Below are positions 15,793-26,429 of a stretch of 56,276 bases of DNA, in pieces. Source of the DNA: Phocaeicola faecalis (lineage in GTDB: Bacteria; Bacteroidota; Bacteroidia; Bacteroidales; Bacteroidaceae); the NCBI RefSeq assembly GCF_021730445.1, contig NZ_JADNRM010000022.1, positions 1-56,276 on the forward strand, written 5' to 3'. The position numbers and the translations under genes are program-made. Below the pieces are notes generated by a model. It saw only the letters and a list, made by a program, of their open reading frames with translations. It did no database searches and was not told where the DNA came from. Each line of letters begins with the position of its first letter. Positions within the stretch are counted from its first letter, which is position 1.

Positions 15793-15906
15793 GATGAAAG
15801 AAACACCGATGGCGTTTCTTTCATTCGGCACCTGTATTTCATTCATAGTGAATAATACGCCGCCTTATGCCTAAAACACCCCTGTTTTGTTCAACAAGGG
15901 GCGTTT
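15793..15906. other. Two hairpins in the gene-free stretch 15651-15950
   Basis: Hairpin A (15793-15825) has a near-perfect 11-bp stem GATGAAAGAAAC / GTTTCTTTCATT. Hairpin B (15874-15906) pairs AAAC.CCCCTGTT with AACA.GGGG.GTTT around a 6-nt loop. They lie between divergent genes, so they are not needed as terminators of a visible gene. Confidence 0.5.
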
Positions 15907-15951
15907 AATTCATAAAAAGAGGGTGTTTTCTTCAAAAAATCTCTGAAATAA

Positions 15952-15982
15952 TTTGTTTATTTGAAAATAATACCTACTTTTG
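15952..15982 (+). promoter_or_regulatory. Promoter of the 201-aa lipoprotein gene
   Basis: TTTG (15952-15955), 19-bp spacer, TACTTTTG (15975-15982): a full match to the Bacteroides promoter consensus, about 60 bp before the start codon. Confidence 0.75.
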
Positions 15983-16041
15983 AAGCGAATGATAATGGGT
16001 CAATCATTCAAACGTATAAGAAATAATAAAAAAATAGTTCT

Positions 16042-16647
16042 ATGAAGGCAATTTATTTATTAATTGTCACACTCATCATGATGAGTTTGGCATCCTGCAC
16101 TGCAGAAAGTAGTGACCCCGTTGACAACTCAAGTTCAACGTATTTTTTGGAAAAAACGTATGGCGCCAGAAGCGTTACATACGAGGAAAACAATTCTGAC
16201 AATTTGAATCTAAACGATTTACCTGCTATCAGTTTAAAGGAAGCAGATGAAATCTTGTCGAATCTTCGCAAACATACCAATGCGAAAGAAGAGCATAATG
16301 TATTGGCTGCCGATAAGGGCAATCAAACTTTGCTGAAAGTGATTACCAGCCAGACAATCAATGGCAAGTACACCTTCACAATTCAGCTTAACCTTACCAG
16401 CTATGCCGACGGTGACTTATATTACAACGGATATAATGCCGAATGCAGTTCCTCACTCATGAAATGGTATGTGAAAGGATTCAGCTTGGCCAGCGACAAC
16501 AGTGAAGGCAATTTTATTTTCCAATCAGAAAGCTATATTTATATGAAGGTGGCAGACAATGGAATCAAATATATGCAGGTTCCTGTCAGCATCCGGGGTA
16601 CTTATAACCCGAAGAACCATGACGCTTCATTCACTTATAAACTATAG
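16042..16647 (+). CDS. Putative lipoprotein of unknown function
   Basis: 201 residues. Lipoprotein signal peptide with lipobox LASC (Cys19), then a Ser/Asp-rich linker. The mature part has a beta-rich C-terminal half (YTFTIQLNLTSYADGD, then YIYMKVADNGIKYMQVPVSIRGTY). A single-gene transcription unit with a clear promoter and its own terminator. I recognise no family; an outer-membrane or periplasmic lipoprotein is the safe reading. Confidence 0.8.
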   Translation: MKAIYLLIVTLIMMSLASCTAESSDPVDNSSSTYFLEKTYGARSVTYEENNSDNLNLNDLPAISLKEADEILSNLRKHTNAKEEHNVLAADKGNQTLLKVITSQTINGKYTFTIQLNLTSYADGDLYYNGYNAECSSSLMKWYVKGFSLASDNSEGNFIFQSESYIYMKVADNGIKYMQVPVSIRGTYNPKNHDASFTYKL

Positions 16648-16707
16648 GTATCAGATTCTATAAATCAGTTAGGGCTGAAAAGATTGTGAGGTGATATTAA
16701 GCTCTAT

Positions 16708-16768
16708 GAAGGGAAGGAAGAATCTGTATGCGTGATAGGTGCACATGGGTTCTTCACTTCCTTTCTTT
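16708..16768 (+). terminator. Terminator-like imperfect hairpin
   Basis: GAAGGGAAGGAAGAATC pairs imperfectly with the reverse complement of GGTTCTTCACTTCCTTTC, followed by TTTT. It lies 60 bp after the lipoprotein stop. The rest of 16769-16930 shows no gene. Confidence 0.5.
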
Positions 16769-16930
16769 TGAATTATTATTTAACGTATGACACTTCAATG
16801 GTATATCATTCAATCATAACACACTGATTTACAATACAGAAAAGAAAACTATGATTGATATACCGCTCATCATGGCAGCAGTATGCGGCCTGACTAATCC
16901 GACTTTTTAAAAAGTTTCTAAGCTAAAATA

Positions 16931-16961
16931 TTGATTATAACATATTAAAAGTCTATTTTTG
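16931..16961 (+). promoter_or_regulatory. Promoter of the hybrid two-component regulator
   Basis: TTG (16931-16933), 20-bp spacer, TATTTTTG (16954-16961), giving a leader of about 90 nt. Confidence 0.65.
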
Positions 16962-17057
16962 CAGATATCCTTAAAATAGTCTAAGAAAGATATATGACAT
17001 AAGCATATAGAACCGTAACCGTAAGTGTACTATAGATTAAAATGAAATGAAGGGAAT

Positions 17058-20000
17058 ATGAAAAGAAGCGGAACATTAACGACACCGATTGCAGGGCTAC
17101 TTGTAGCTGTCCTGTTAGTAGGTATGGGAGTAACCAAAGCTAAAGCACAAAGCTTTTTCCGACAGACGGGAATCCAGTTACTTACCAAACAAGAGGGATT
17201 AAGCAACAATACACTAACCGAAATCTATCAGGATAAAGATGGATTTCTATGGTTGGGCACGGATGTCGGTCTAAGCCGCTACGATGGAATACACTTTCAC
17301 AACTATAATTCGGCAAGCAAAGAGCCTCATTCCATTACCGGTATTTACGAGACTTCCGACAAGATGATTTGGTCACGAATAACCAATCTGAACACATTGT
17401 CGTGTTTCGACAAAATGAGGGGATGTTATATGCCTCTCACCTCGTCTACCCCGGAGGTGCTGGAAGATATTCATGACTTATGTGTAGTAAAAGACAGGAT
17501 ATATGCCATCACCTCACAAGGAACGGTAGAGCTGAAAGCCGAATATGAAATTGACAAGATGAACATTACACCCGCTCCCCTGCCAAATATAAAAGGTACA
17601 CCCTCCAAATTTTACGGCTACAATAACAGCCTCTATATACTTACCCGCGAAAACAAACTCATATTCTATAACCTGACAGAAAAGAAAGGTGAATCACTGG
17701 ACTGCACCGAACTGGGAATAACCAATGCAGAAGATATTGACAATATACATATATATAATGAATACTTGTGGATTTGCAGCCACAACAACGGAGTGCTCTG
17801 CTATGACACAAACACAAAGGCTACGCGCAAACTGGACAAAGGAGACCATACGCACAGTGTGCAAGACGCATGCGTCCGTGATATCATACAGGCAGACGAC
17901 ACTACTTTCGTCATGGCATCGGGCACTTCATTGGCGTTAGTCAAATTTGAGAATAAAGAGTATCTGAAAGCTCCCATTAAAATAATCAACTTGATTGAAA
18001 ATGATATTTATTACGAACCTATCATCAAAAACAGAATCACGCGCATTTATCTCGACAAGCAGAGCCAGGTGTTATGGGTTGGCACTTTCGGAAGAGGGTT
18101 GCTGAAATTAAATTTGTTGGGAGATAATGTAAACCGCATCCAACTGGACAATGAAATAAGGTCACTTAATGGAATAGCAGAAGACAGCAACGGATGTATA
18201 TGGCTGGCTACCGACAACAAGGGTATATATAAAAGCCAAACAAAGAGTCTCTCGCCGAATATACAGTTCCTGCCATGGGAGAAAGCCGACAAAAATGGAG
18301 ATTACTGTTTGTTTAAAGACAAAAACGGACACTTGTGGTTCGGAGACGAGAAAGGAGATATTCTCTTGATGAAACCTACCACCAACGAAATTGTTTCTTT
18401 TCACCCCCAGCCGGAAGAAACGGATAATCAGGTCTCTGCTATCAAAATACTTTTCCTCAACTCGCGCAACGATTTATGGATTGCAACAGAAAATGCCTTG
18501 ATGGTATACGACCACCAAGGTAAAAACTGTTTGGCATATATGCCTTATACGAAAGAAATAGAAAAAATAACCGCCATCTGCGAGGATGGTGACGGTACCA
18601 TGTGGCTGGGAACAGCTAAAGGATTGTTCCAGGCTGTGCGCGAAGGTAAGAAAGTAACACTGAATGGAGGATACGAACAGAAAAACAATCTGGTTCCGGG
18701 CAAGGTTATGGCTATCTATATGAATAACTATAATCAATTATTCGTATCATACGCTAACAAGATTATCCAAATCGACGGAAAAGAAAAGAATGTGGTGTCG
18801 ACCATGCTTCTTGACAGAGATTTACCCAACGGACACATCGACTGCATGGTAGACGACCGAAACGGAAATACCTGGCTGGGCACCAATTCGGGCATTATAA
18901 CCGTCAACAATAAGAACAATTCTTTCTATCTGTATGCCTTCCCCGAGAACTATTATCAGGTTTGCCGGCTGAACAACGGAAAATTACTGTGGGTAAACTC
19001 TACGGGCTTACTTTACTTTGACCCCCGACAGCTGAAAGAGACTTCCAGCAACCGAAAATATTATATCGCCGACATTGATGTGAATTATAACAAAGTGGAA
19101 ATAGGCGAAAAAGTAAACGGACAAGTCATTCTGGATAAACCGGCGCATTTAATAGACCGGCTTACCCTAAACTACAACAATAACAACCTCGTGCTTTACC
19201 TGAGTGACTTGCGTTACGGCACTTCTCCCAATAGGGTGGAATACCGCCTGCTGCCCAATGACAAAAAATGGCGGTTCGGTGATTATGACCAGGTGAGGCT
19301 GAGTAACATCAAGCCGGGAGACTATGTACTCGAAATAAAGCCTTCCTATCCGATAGAAGGGAATGAGCAAATCACCCGCATCGCCATCACTGTCGGCAAG
19401 TATTGGGCCACTACCGGATGGGCGGTTGCAGGTTACATACTTATCATCATAATATCCATATTCCTGACTTGGCTCTACCTCAATAGGAAAGCACTGAAGC
19501 GGCAGCTGTATAAAGAAAAGGAAGTGCAAATGAAAGAGCGTCTGGAAGAGGCTACGGAGATAAGGGCGGAAGAAAAGAAGAATCAGCAAATGCGTGACCA
19601 AATCAGGTATATGCTGGCACGTGAACTGAGAACGCCCCTGTCACTGGTCACCGCACCTCTGAAAGAAATGATAGACAACTCGGCATTGCCGGAGTCGTTC
19701 CTGCAAAAAGTAAAAGTGGCCTATCGAAACTCAATCTGCATGCAGGACATTTGTAACCAATTGCTTAATATTCATCAGGAAGAAAACTATGGCCCTACGC
19801 TGAATGTAGCTCCATACGCGGCAAGCCGTATAGCCGACGAAGTGGTACGCTCTTCGTATGAGCTGCTGAATGTCAGCCCCATCAACTTGTATTACGACAA
19901 GGACAACAAGATAAACGCGGAAATATGGATTGACTGGCAAAAAATCATGTTTGTCCTCAAAAATATAATGTCGAACGCATACCGGCATATCTCTTATGCC

Positions 20001-21218
20001 GGTGCCGTCCGCTTTATTGTCAGCACCACAAACCTGAAAGGAAAAGAATACTGCCTTTTCACTATCGAAGATGATGGAAAAGAAGTGATTGAGGAATCAT
20101 CTGTCACCTATCTGGGAGAAGATACTTATATCTCGCCGAGCAATTATCTGCATCCTGAACTGGGTATCGAGATTATGAGAAGAACGGCACTCGACCATCA
20201 CGGAGATATTCAAATCAAGCAAGACAAAGAAACTGGTACTTCCGTCACCTTGTATATTCCGCTGGGCAAAGAGCATTTTGAAGGAGAAGAATATGTGGTA
20301 TTCGTCAAACCGGGACACATGCAGGTAGACGACAGCCAGGCAAAGATTATCACTGTGGAGGACAAGAAGAAACAGGAACTGCAGGACAGCATCATCCCCC
20401 GACCGATTGAAAGTCCTGAAACGAAATATAAAATACTCGTTATCGAAGACCATGCGGATATCCGGCTTTATCTGAAAGTGTTATTCGGCGGAACCTATAA
20501 TATCATTATGGCAGAAAACGGTGAAGAAGGAGTGAAAATAGCACGTAAAGAGATACCCGACCTGATTATTACCGATGTAATGATGCCTGTGATGGACGGA
20601 TTCGAATGTTGCCGCATACTGAAAGAGGATTTAAAGACTTGCCATATTCCTATCATCCTGCTGACAGCATTAGTAGGCGATGAGGATGTGGTGAAAGGTA
20701 TCGAACTGGGTGCCGACGATTATATCCTGAAACCGTTCAACCCGGAAATTCTGCGCACAAAAGTAAAACGACTCATCAAGAGCAGAGTGGAATTGAAACA
20801 AATCTATACCAAACTGCTGATGCCGTCTATCAGCACTATCGGAGATACGCAAGAAGAAAACGAAATTGCCATAGAAATTGAAGATCCGTTTGTCACACAA
20901 ATCCTGAAAATTGTAAATGACAATCTGCAAAATCAGGACTTCAATGTGAAGAAACTTGCCGAAATGCTGAACATGAGCCAGCCCACCCTCTACCGAAGAG
21001 TGAAGCAGCTCACCAACTTTACTATTATAGAGCTGGTAAGAGGCGTGCGCCTGAAACGCTCGGCAGAGCTGTTGCGGACTAAAAAATATAGCGTGCAGGA
21101 GGTAGCCGAAATGGTGGGCTATAACGACATTCCAACCTTCAGAAAGCACTTTGTCGATTTCTACGGAACAACTCCGTCTACATTTAACAGCAAAGAAGAG
21201 ACCGAAGATAAAAAATAA
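17058..21218 (+). CDS. Hybrid two-component regulator with degenerate kinase
   Basis: 1386 residues, the usual length of a Bacteroides HTCS. Order: signal peptide (1-30), two-propeller periplasmic sensor with repeated DGxxWLGT-type blades (to about 690), Y_Y_Y domain (about 700-775), one membrane helix (785-808), dimerisation/HisKA region (about 845-910), ATPase region (about 955-1085), receiver (about 1123-1240) with phospho-acceptor D1173 in TDVMMP and the conserved LKPF Lys, and an AraC-type DNA-binding domain at the end. HTCS proteins sense oligosaccharides and switch on glycan-use genes. Oddity: the H-box reads ARELRTPL, so the phospho-accepting His is Arg855 (codon CGT), and the ATPase glycine boxes are eroded (DDGKE, ELGIE). 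It may control the PUL at 23147-31467, but that PUL has its own ECF sigma pair. Confidence 0.9.
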   Translation: MKRSGTLTTPIAGLLVAVLLVGMGVTKAKAQSFFRQTGIQLLTKQEGLSNNTLTEIYQDKDGFLWLGTDVGLSRYDGIHFHNYNSASKEPHSITGIYETSDKMIWSRITNLNTLSCFDKMRGCYMPLTSSTPEVLEDIHDLCVVKDRIYAITSQGTVELKAEYEIDKMNITPAPLPNIKGTPSKFYGYNNSLYILTRENKLIFYNLTEKKGESLDCTELGITNAEDIDNIHIYNEYLWICSHNNGVLCYDTNTKATRKLDKGDHTHSVQDACVRDIIQADDTTFVMASGTSLALVKFENKEYLKAPIKIINLIENDIYYEPIIKNRITRIYLDKQSQVLWVGTFGRGLLKLNLLGDNVNRIQLDNEIRSLNGIAEDSNGCIWLATDNKGIYKSQTKSLSPNIQFLPWEKADKNGDYCLFKDKNGHLWFGDEKGDILLMKPTTNEIVSFHPQPEETDNQVSAIKILFLNSRNDLWIATENALMVYDHQGKNCLAYMPYTKEIEKITAICEDGDGTMWLGTAKGLFQAVREGKKVTLNGGYEQKNNLVPGKVMAIYMNNYNQLFVSYANKIIQIDGKEKNVVSTMLLDRDLPNGHIDCMVDDRNGNTWLGTNSGIITVNNKNNSFYLYAFPENYYQVCRLNNGKLLWVNSTGLLYFDPRQLKETSSNRKYYIADIDVNYNKVEIGEKVNGQVILDKPAHLIDRLTLNYNNNNLVLYLSDLRYGTSPNRVEYRLLPNDKKWRFGDYDQVRLSNIKPGDYVLEIKPSYPIEGNEQITRIAITVGKYWATTGWAVAGYILIIIISIFLTWLYLNRKALKRQLYKEKEVQMKERLEEATEIRAEEKKNQQMRDQIRYMLARELRTPLSLVTAPLKEMIDNSALPESFLQKVKVAYRNSICMQDICNQLLNIHQEENYGPTLNVAPYAASRIADEVVRSSYELLNVSPINLYYDKDNKINAEIWIDWQKIMFVLKNIMSNAYRHISYAGAVRFIVSTTNLKGKEYCLFTIEDDGKEVIEESSVTYLGEDTYISPSNYLHPELGIEIMRRTALDHHGDIQIKQDKETGTSVTLYIPLGKEHFEGEEYVVFVKPGHMQVDDSQAKIITVEDKKKQELQDSIIPRPIESPETKYKILVIEDHADIRLYLKVLFGGTYNIIMAENGEEGVKIARKEIPDLIITDVMMPVMDGFECCRILKEDLKTCHIPIILLTALVGDEDVVKGIELGADDYILKPFNPEILRTKVKRLIKSRVELKQIYTKLLMPSISTIGDTQEENEIAIEIEDPFVTQILKIVNDNLQNQDFNVKKLAEMLNMSQPTLYRRVKQLTNFTIIELVRGVRLKRSAELLRTKKYSVQEVAEMVGYNDIPTFRKHFVDFYGTTPSTFNSKEETEDKK

Positions 21219-21254
21219 ACGTTAACAGCCAAATATTTTTTCAACTAAAAATCG

Positions 21255-21262
21255 TACCTTTG
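21255..21262 (+). promoter_or_regulatory. typA -7 promoter box
   Basis: TACCTTTG, followed 22 bp later by the ATG at 21284. It rules out a longer protein starting at the TTG at 21260, because that start would lie inside the promoter. Confidence 0.65.
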
Positions 21263-21283
21263 CAGCCAAATATTAGGTATAGT

Positions 21284-23086
21284 ATGCAAGACATTAGAAA
21301 CATTGCCATCATCGCCCACGTAGACCACGGAAAAACAACGCTCGTGGACAAGATGATGTTGGCGGGACATTTGTTCCGCAACGACCAGACCAATGGGGAA
21401 CTGGTATTGGATAACAATGACTTGGAACGTGAGAGAGGTATAACAATCCTTTCGAAGAACGTTTCAATTAACTACAATGGAACAAAAATCAATATTATTG
21501 ATACTCCGGGACACGCCGACTTCGGTGGTGAAGTGGAACGTGTGCTCAATATGGCCGATGGATGTATCCTGCTGGTAGATGCGTTTGAAGGCCCGATGCC
21601 TCAAACTCGGTTTGTACTCCAAAAGGCATTACAACTCGGTTTGAAGCCGCTAGTGGTAGTCAATAAGGTGGATAAACCCAACTGCCGCCCGGAAGAAGTA
21701 TACGAAATGGTGTTCGACTTGATGTTCAGCCTCAACGCCACAGAAGATCAGTTGGACTTCCCGGTTATCTATGGTTCCGCCAAAAATAACTGGATGGGCA
21801 CTGACTGGAAAACTCCGACCGACAACCTGACAGCACTGCTGGATGCTATCATCGAACATATTCCCGCTCCAAAACAACTGGAAGGTACTCCACAAATGTT
21901 GATTACCTCTTTGGACTATTCATCATATACCGGACGTATCGCTGTGGGCCGCGTTCATCGCGGAACATTGAAAGAAGGCATGAACATTACTCTGGCAAAG
22001 CGTGACGGCTCGATGGTGAAGTCTAAAATCAAAGAAGTACATACATTCGAAGGTTTGGGACGCAAAAAAACCGATGCGGTATCATCGGGTGATATCTGTG
22101 CCATTATCGGTGTAGACGGCTTTGAAATCGGAGATACAATCTGCGATTACGAAAATCCGGAACCATTGCCACCTATCGCCATCGACGAACCTACCATGAG
22201 TATGTTGTTCACTATCAACGACTCTCCTTTCTTCGGTAAAGAAGGTAAGTTTGTGACGTCACGCCACATTCACGACCGTCTGATGAAGGAATTGGATAAG
22301 AACTTGGCGTTGCGCGTTCGCAAAAGTGAATTGGAAGACGGCAAATGGGTAGTGTCCGGACGTGGTGTATTGCACCTCTCTGTCTTGATTGAAACAATGC
22401 GCCGTGAAGGTTACGAACTTCAGGTGGGACAGCCGCAAGTTATTTTCAAAGAAATAGACGGAGTGAAATGTGAGCCGGTAGAAGAACTCACAATCAGTGT
22501 TCCCGAAGAATTTGCCAGCAAGATGATTGACATGGTAACTCGCCGTAAAGGTGAAATGACCTCTATGGAGTCTCAAGGAGACCGTGTCAATATTGAATTT
22601 GATATGCCTTCACGCGGCATCATCGGCTTGCGTACCAATGTATTGACTGCTTCTCAGGGAGAAGCTATCATGGCACACCGCTTTAAGGAATATCAACCCT
22701 ACAAGGGCGATATCGAACGCCGCAGCAACGGTTCTATGATTGCAATGGAAAGTGGTACGGCTTTTGCTTACGCGATTGACAAATTGCAAGACCGCGGTAA
22801 GTTCTTTATCTATCCGCAAGATGAAGTATATGCAGGTCAGGTAGTGGGCGAACATGTTCACGATAATGACTTGGTTATCAATGTAACTAAATCAAAGAAA
22901 CTGACCAATATGCGTGCGTCGGGTTCGGACGATAAGGCGCGTATCATTCCGCCGGTAATCTTCTCATTGGAAGAAGCATTGGAATATATCAAGGAAGACG
23001 AGTATGTGGAAGTTACTCCAAAGAGTATGCGTATGCGTAAAGTAATTTTGGATGAACTGGAACGTAAAAGAGCGAACAGAGGATAA
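21284..23086 (+). CDS. typA: Ribosome-associated GTPase TypA/BipA
   Basis: 600 residues, matching the family length. GTPase motifs: HVDHGKTT (G1), RGITI (G2), DTPGHADF (G3), NKVD (G4). The remaining domains (EF-Tu-like domain 2, EF-G-like domains III and V, and the TypA C-terminal domain) follow in order, ending in the conserved TPKSMRMRK segment. TypA binds the 70S ribosome and helps ribosome assembly and stress adaptation. Start chosen at the ATG 22 bp after the -7 box. It is monocistronic and ends at a strong hairpin shared with the convergent sulfatase. Confidence 0.97.
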   Translation: MQDIRNIAIIAHVDHGKTTLVDKMMLAGHLFRNDQTNGELVLDNNDLERERGITILSKNVSINYNGTKINIIDTPGHADFGGEVERVLNMADGCILLVDAFEGPMPQTRFVLQKALQLGLKPLVVVNKVDKPNCRPEEVYEMVFDLMFSLNATEDQLDFPVIYGSAKNNWMGTDWKTPTDNLTALLDAIIEHIPAPKQLEGTPQMLITSLDYSSYTGRIAVGRVHRGTLKEGMNITLAKRDGSMVKSKIKEVHTFEGLGRKKTDAVSSGDICAIIGVDGFEIGDTICDYENPEPLPPIAIDEPTMSMLFTINDSPFFGKEGKFVTSRHIHDRLMKELDKNLALRVRKSELEDGKWVVSGRGVLHLSVLIETMRREGYELQVGQPQVIFKEIDGVKCEPVEELTISVPEEFASKMIDMVTRRKGEMTSMESQGDRVNIEFDMPSRGIIGLRTNVLTASQGEAIMAHRFKEYQPYKGDIERRSNGSMIAMESGTAFAYAIDKLQDRGKFFIYPQDEVYAGQVVGEHVHDNDLVINVTKSKKLTNMRASGSDDKARIIPPVIFSLEEALEYIKEDEYVEVTPKSMRMRKVILDELERKRANRG

Positions 23087-23108
23087 GAGAAAACTGCTAT
23101 ATATCAAA

Positions 23109-23138
23109 GAGAGACGGCTCACTGTTGAACCGTCTCTC
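23109..23138. terminator. Bidirectional terminator between typA and sulfatase
   Basis: Perfect 9-bp stem GAGAGACGG / CCGTCTCTC followed by seven T on the plus strand. Confidence 0.85.
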
Positions 23139-23146
23139 TTTTTTTA

Positions 23147-24715
23147 TTATTCCATCTTAATGGTTTTATTACGTACTCTGCGAAGTATATTCTGCATATC
23201 ATATACCACCTCAGGGTGCTGTAATGCCAGATTAGCACGTTCATTAATGTCTTTCCTCATATCATAAAGCTGAGGGGTACTTGAGTTACCGGTCTCAATT
23301 TTAGGTCCCCACTGTATCATTGCAGGACCATCATTCGGCTCAATGTATTTCCAGTCTTTGGTACGCACGGACAAAACATGATTAGCTGCCTGTTCAATTA
23401 CCCAAGGACGGTCGGCATTGTCTGTTCCCAGCAAATTGCCGATGCGGTTATGGCTGTCCGAGGCACTGCCTTTGGGGAACTTGGCATTTACCAACGAGCC
23501 CAAAGAAGCCATCCAGTCAATCTGCGACATCAAAACATCCGACTCACGGCTTTCCTTAATCTTCTTAGGCCAACGCACGATGGCAGGAACGGCTGTACCT
23601 CCTTCGAATGCACTGTATTTATTTCCTCTCCACGGACCGGCAGGACTATGTCCGTTCAACAATTCTTCTGCTTTATCGTCATAACCGTCATCCACCACAG
23701 GACCATTATCGCTGGACAGGATAATCAGTGTATTTTCCGCCAAGCCCAGTTTGTCGAGTGTCTCCATAATCTGACCTACCGACCAGTCAAACTGCACAAT
23801 AGCATCTCCGCGTACGCCCATCGGGTTCTTTCCACGGAAACGGTCGTGCGGGAAACGGGGAACATGAACGTCATTGGTTGCAAAATACATAAAGAAAGGT
23901 TCATCTTTATGCTGTTTGATGAAATCAATGGCATGAGTGGTAATGGAGTCTGCAATATTCTCATCTTTCCAAAGAGCTTTACCACCGCCTTTCATGAAAC
24001 CGATGCGGCCAATGCCGTTTACAATAGCCATATCATGTCCGTGACTGGACTTCTGGTTATAAAGCAACTCAGGATTGTCTTTTCCGGTAGGTTCACCGGG
24101 GAAATTACCTTTATAACTCACCTCAATAGGTGCGGAAGGATCATAATTGGCCACCTTTCCATTCTCTATAAACACACAGGGAACACGATCGGCCGTAGCT
24201 GCCATAATGTAATGATAGTCAAAGCCCAAATCACCTAATGATGAAGGAAGAGGAGCATTCCAATCCTGCTCTGCAGTCTTGTCTCCCAACCCTAAATGCC
24301 ATTTTCCGATGGCACAAGTGGCATATCCGGCGTTCTTAAACATATCTGCCATAGTATACTGCCCCGGTCGGATAATCATTCCCGCATTTCCAGCCGCAAT
24401 ATCTGTGTCGGGACGCCGCCACGCATATTCACCAGTCAGCAACGAGTAGCGGGAAGGGGTACTGGTAGCAGCTATAGTATGGGTATTGGTAAAACGAATA
24501 CCTTCACTCGCCAAACGGTTGACATTGGGAGTCTGTACATTCTTTGCACCGTAACATTCCAAATCGCCATAGCCCAAATCATCCGCAAAGATAATAATCA
24601 CATTAGGTTGTTCACGATTGGTCACCTTATTGTCTTTAGGAGTCTTGGCCTCCGCTGTCAGAGCAGAGCACAACACCGGTGTCAAAAGAGATAAAGCCAA
24701 ATACTGTTTTTTCAT
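23147..24715 (-). CDS. Secreted sulfatase, serine-type (family S1)
   Basis: 522 residues with a signal peptide (to about residue 23). The N-terminal IIIFADDLGYGDLECYG provides metal-binding Asp pairs, and the active-site signature is S85-T-P-S-R89, a serine-type sulfatase that needs conversion of Ser85 to formylglycine by an anaerobic sulfatase-maturating enzyme (not in this window). Further metal/sulfate landmarks: KWHLG and SDNGP. Serine-type S1 sulfatases of gut Bacteroides desulfate mucin and glycosaminoglycan sugars; the exact linkage cannot be read from sequence. It is the last gene of the ECF-regulated PUL, 67 bp after SusD. Confidence 0.92.
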   Translation of the reverse strand: MKKQYLALSLLTPVLCSALTAEAKTPKDNKVTNREQPNVIIIFADDLGYGDLECYGAKNVQTPNVNRLASEGIRFTNTHTIAATSTPSRYSLLTGEYAWRRPDTDIAAGNAGMIIRPGQYTMADMFKNAGYATCAIGKWHLGLGDKTAEQDWNAPLPSSLGDLGFDYHYIMAATADRVPCVFIENGKVANYDPSAPIEVSYKGNFPGEPTGKDNPELLYNQKSSHGHDMAIVNGIGRIGFMKGGGKALWKDENIADSITTHAIDFIKQHKDEPFFMYFATNDVHVPRFPHDRFRGKNPMGVRGDAIVQFDWSVGQIMETLDKLGLAENTLIILSSDNGPVVDDGYDDKAEELLNGHSPAGPWRGNKYSAFEGGTAVPAIVRWPKKIKESRESDVLMSQIDWMASLGSLVNAKFPKGSASDSHNRIGNLLGTDNADRPWVIEQAANHVLSVRTKDWKYIEPNDGPAMIQWGPKIETGNSSTPQLYDMRKDINERANLALQHPEVVYDMQNILRRVRNKTIKME

Positions 24716-24782
24716 AATACTTTAATATTTTAGTCAGAGACTAACCGCTTTACCAAAAGCAGTTAGCCTCATATTGTTAGAA

Positions 24783-26423
24783 TTACTCACGCAAGTTAGG
24801 ATTAATATTTTGTTCTGACAAAGGAATCGGCCATTTATAATCCTGAGGATTACGGAAATCTCTTCTTCCCACATACCAACGGCAATGTCCTGTCGGGTCT
24901 ACAAACTTGGTAGAACCTGCATATTTTTCAGATTTGGGATAAGGAGCACCCCATACCTCACCGACAAGCACTGTTTCGGCAAGTTTCCAGCGCAACAAGT
25001 CCCAATATCTGATACCTTCAAAAGCCAATTCAACACGACGCTCGTTACGAAGCAATTCGCGCAATTTATCTGAGTTAGTTTCTGTAACAGGCGGCATTTT
25101 AACATCGGCACGTTCACGCACCTGATTAATGGTCTGGTTCAAAACGGTCTGATCAATGGTTTGTCCGCTTTCAATCAAACATTCCAAATAACTCAGCAAA
25201 ACTTCTGCATATCTGATGACCGGAGTCACAGCACTATAGCTGTTCAAGTCATTGATTGGATTCTCATCAAAATATTTACGCCACATAAAACCGGTCTTAG
25301 ATACTTCTGAAGAATAGTCCAAACGTTCTTTCTTTGACGCTTCGTAATCCGGGCTCATACGATATTCACTGCCCATGAAAGTCGCTCCATTATAATAAAT
25401 GGTATAATCAAGACGCGGGTCACGGTTCTCACCTAAATTATCAGGGTTATAACGTGAATCGGCATAGCTGAACGGAGTTCCATCCTTAAACTCATAAGAT
25501 TCAAATAATCCGGCCGAAGGATTGGACAGACTCCATCCACCGTCTTTTGCAGACAAGATATGCTGAGGAAGACCGCAACCGAAGTAGTTTTCAAGATAGG
25601 ATATATAATAAATATTCTCTTTATTACCTACACCGGTCGAAGGATGGAAAAGTTCCCGATATACAGGATGAATTGAGTTATCACCATAGTCGATAATTTC
25701 CTTATAAGCGGCAACTCCGCCTGCCCAGTCCTGCATCAACATGCAAGTTCTGCCTAGAAATGCTAAGGCAGCCTGTTTGCAAGCACGTCCCGTCTCACTG
25801 TTTGATATGTCTTTAAAACGAGGCAGATCGGCTGCCGATTCTTTGAACTCTGTCACACACCACGACAGAATATTGGCTTGAGTCTCCTTTTCAACCGTAT
25901 TCGCCTCTTCACCTGTCAGGGTTCTGGTCACTAAAGGTACATCCTTAAAATAGCTGGCCAGATAATGATACTGAGTGGCACGCAAGAAACGAGCCTCGGC
26001 AACCATTCGGGTTTTCTGTCCTGATTCAGGAGCATTGGCAATACCCTCCAAGAAACGATTACACAAACCGATACGCTTATAAGCCGACGACCAATAGTTC
26101 TTTACGAATCCATTGTTGTTCAGTAACTTTCCACTGGATATATTAAAGAATGGATTATTTTCTCCGCGACGGTCATAAGCATTGTCTGTCAGATGCTCCA
26201 TAAACAACATACCATGATAAGACCAAAAGTCCGAAACATTATATTCCAAACCATTCGTGATACTACCTCTATATAAAGAAGTCAATGCCAATTCAGCATT
26301 CTTATCATCATTCCAAAAATTATCTTCCGACAAATCTGTCAAAGGATAACGCTCCAAATCACATGATTGAAATGAAAATGAAGCTAATAAAACAGCAAAA
26401 GCTATATATTTTAATCTTTTCAT
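24783..26423 (-). CDS. SusD/RagB-family glycan-binding lipoprotein
   Basis: 546 residues. Lipobox SFQSC with Cys21, then the SusD start pattern LERYPLTDLSEDNFW. TPR-like helices (SSAYKRIGLCNRFLEGI, EARFLRATQYHYLASYF) and the C-terminal RNERRVELAFEGIRYWDLLRWK that marks the family. SusD proteins form the lid of the SusC transporter at the cell surface and bind the glycan. It follows SusC by 6 bp. Confidence 0.97.
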   Translation of the reverse strand: MKRLKYIAFAVLLASFSFQSCDLERYPLTDLSEDNFWNDDKNAELALTSLYRGSITNGLEYNVSDFWSYHGMLFMEHLTDNAYDRRGENNPFFNISSGKLLNNNGFVKNYWSSAYKRIGLCNRFLEGIANAPESGQKTRMVAEARFLRATQYHYLASYFKDVPLVTRTLTGEEANTVEKETQANILSWCVTEFKESAADLPRFKDISNSETGRACKQAALAFLGRTCMLMQDWAGGVAAYKEIIDYGDNSIHPVYRELFHPSTGVGNKENIYYISYLENYFGCGLPQHILSAKDGGWSLSNPSAGLFESYEFKDGTPFSYADSRYNPDNLGENRDPRLDYTIYYNGATFMGSEYRMSPDYEASKKERLDYSSEVSKTGFMWRKYFDENPINDLNSYSAVTPVIRYAEVLLSYLECLIESGQTIDQTVLNQTINQVRERADVKMPPVTETNSDKLRELLRNERRVELAFEGIRYWDLLRWKLAETVLVGEVWGAPYPKSEKYAGSTKFVDPTGHCRWYVGRRDFRNPQDYKWPIPLSEQNINPNLRE

Positions 26424-26429
26424 AAGTCA

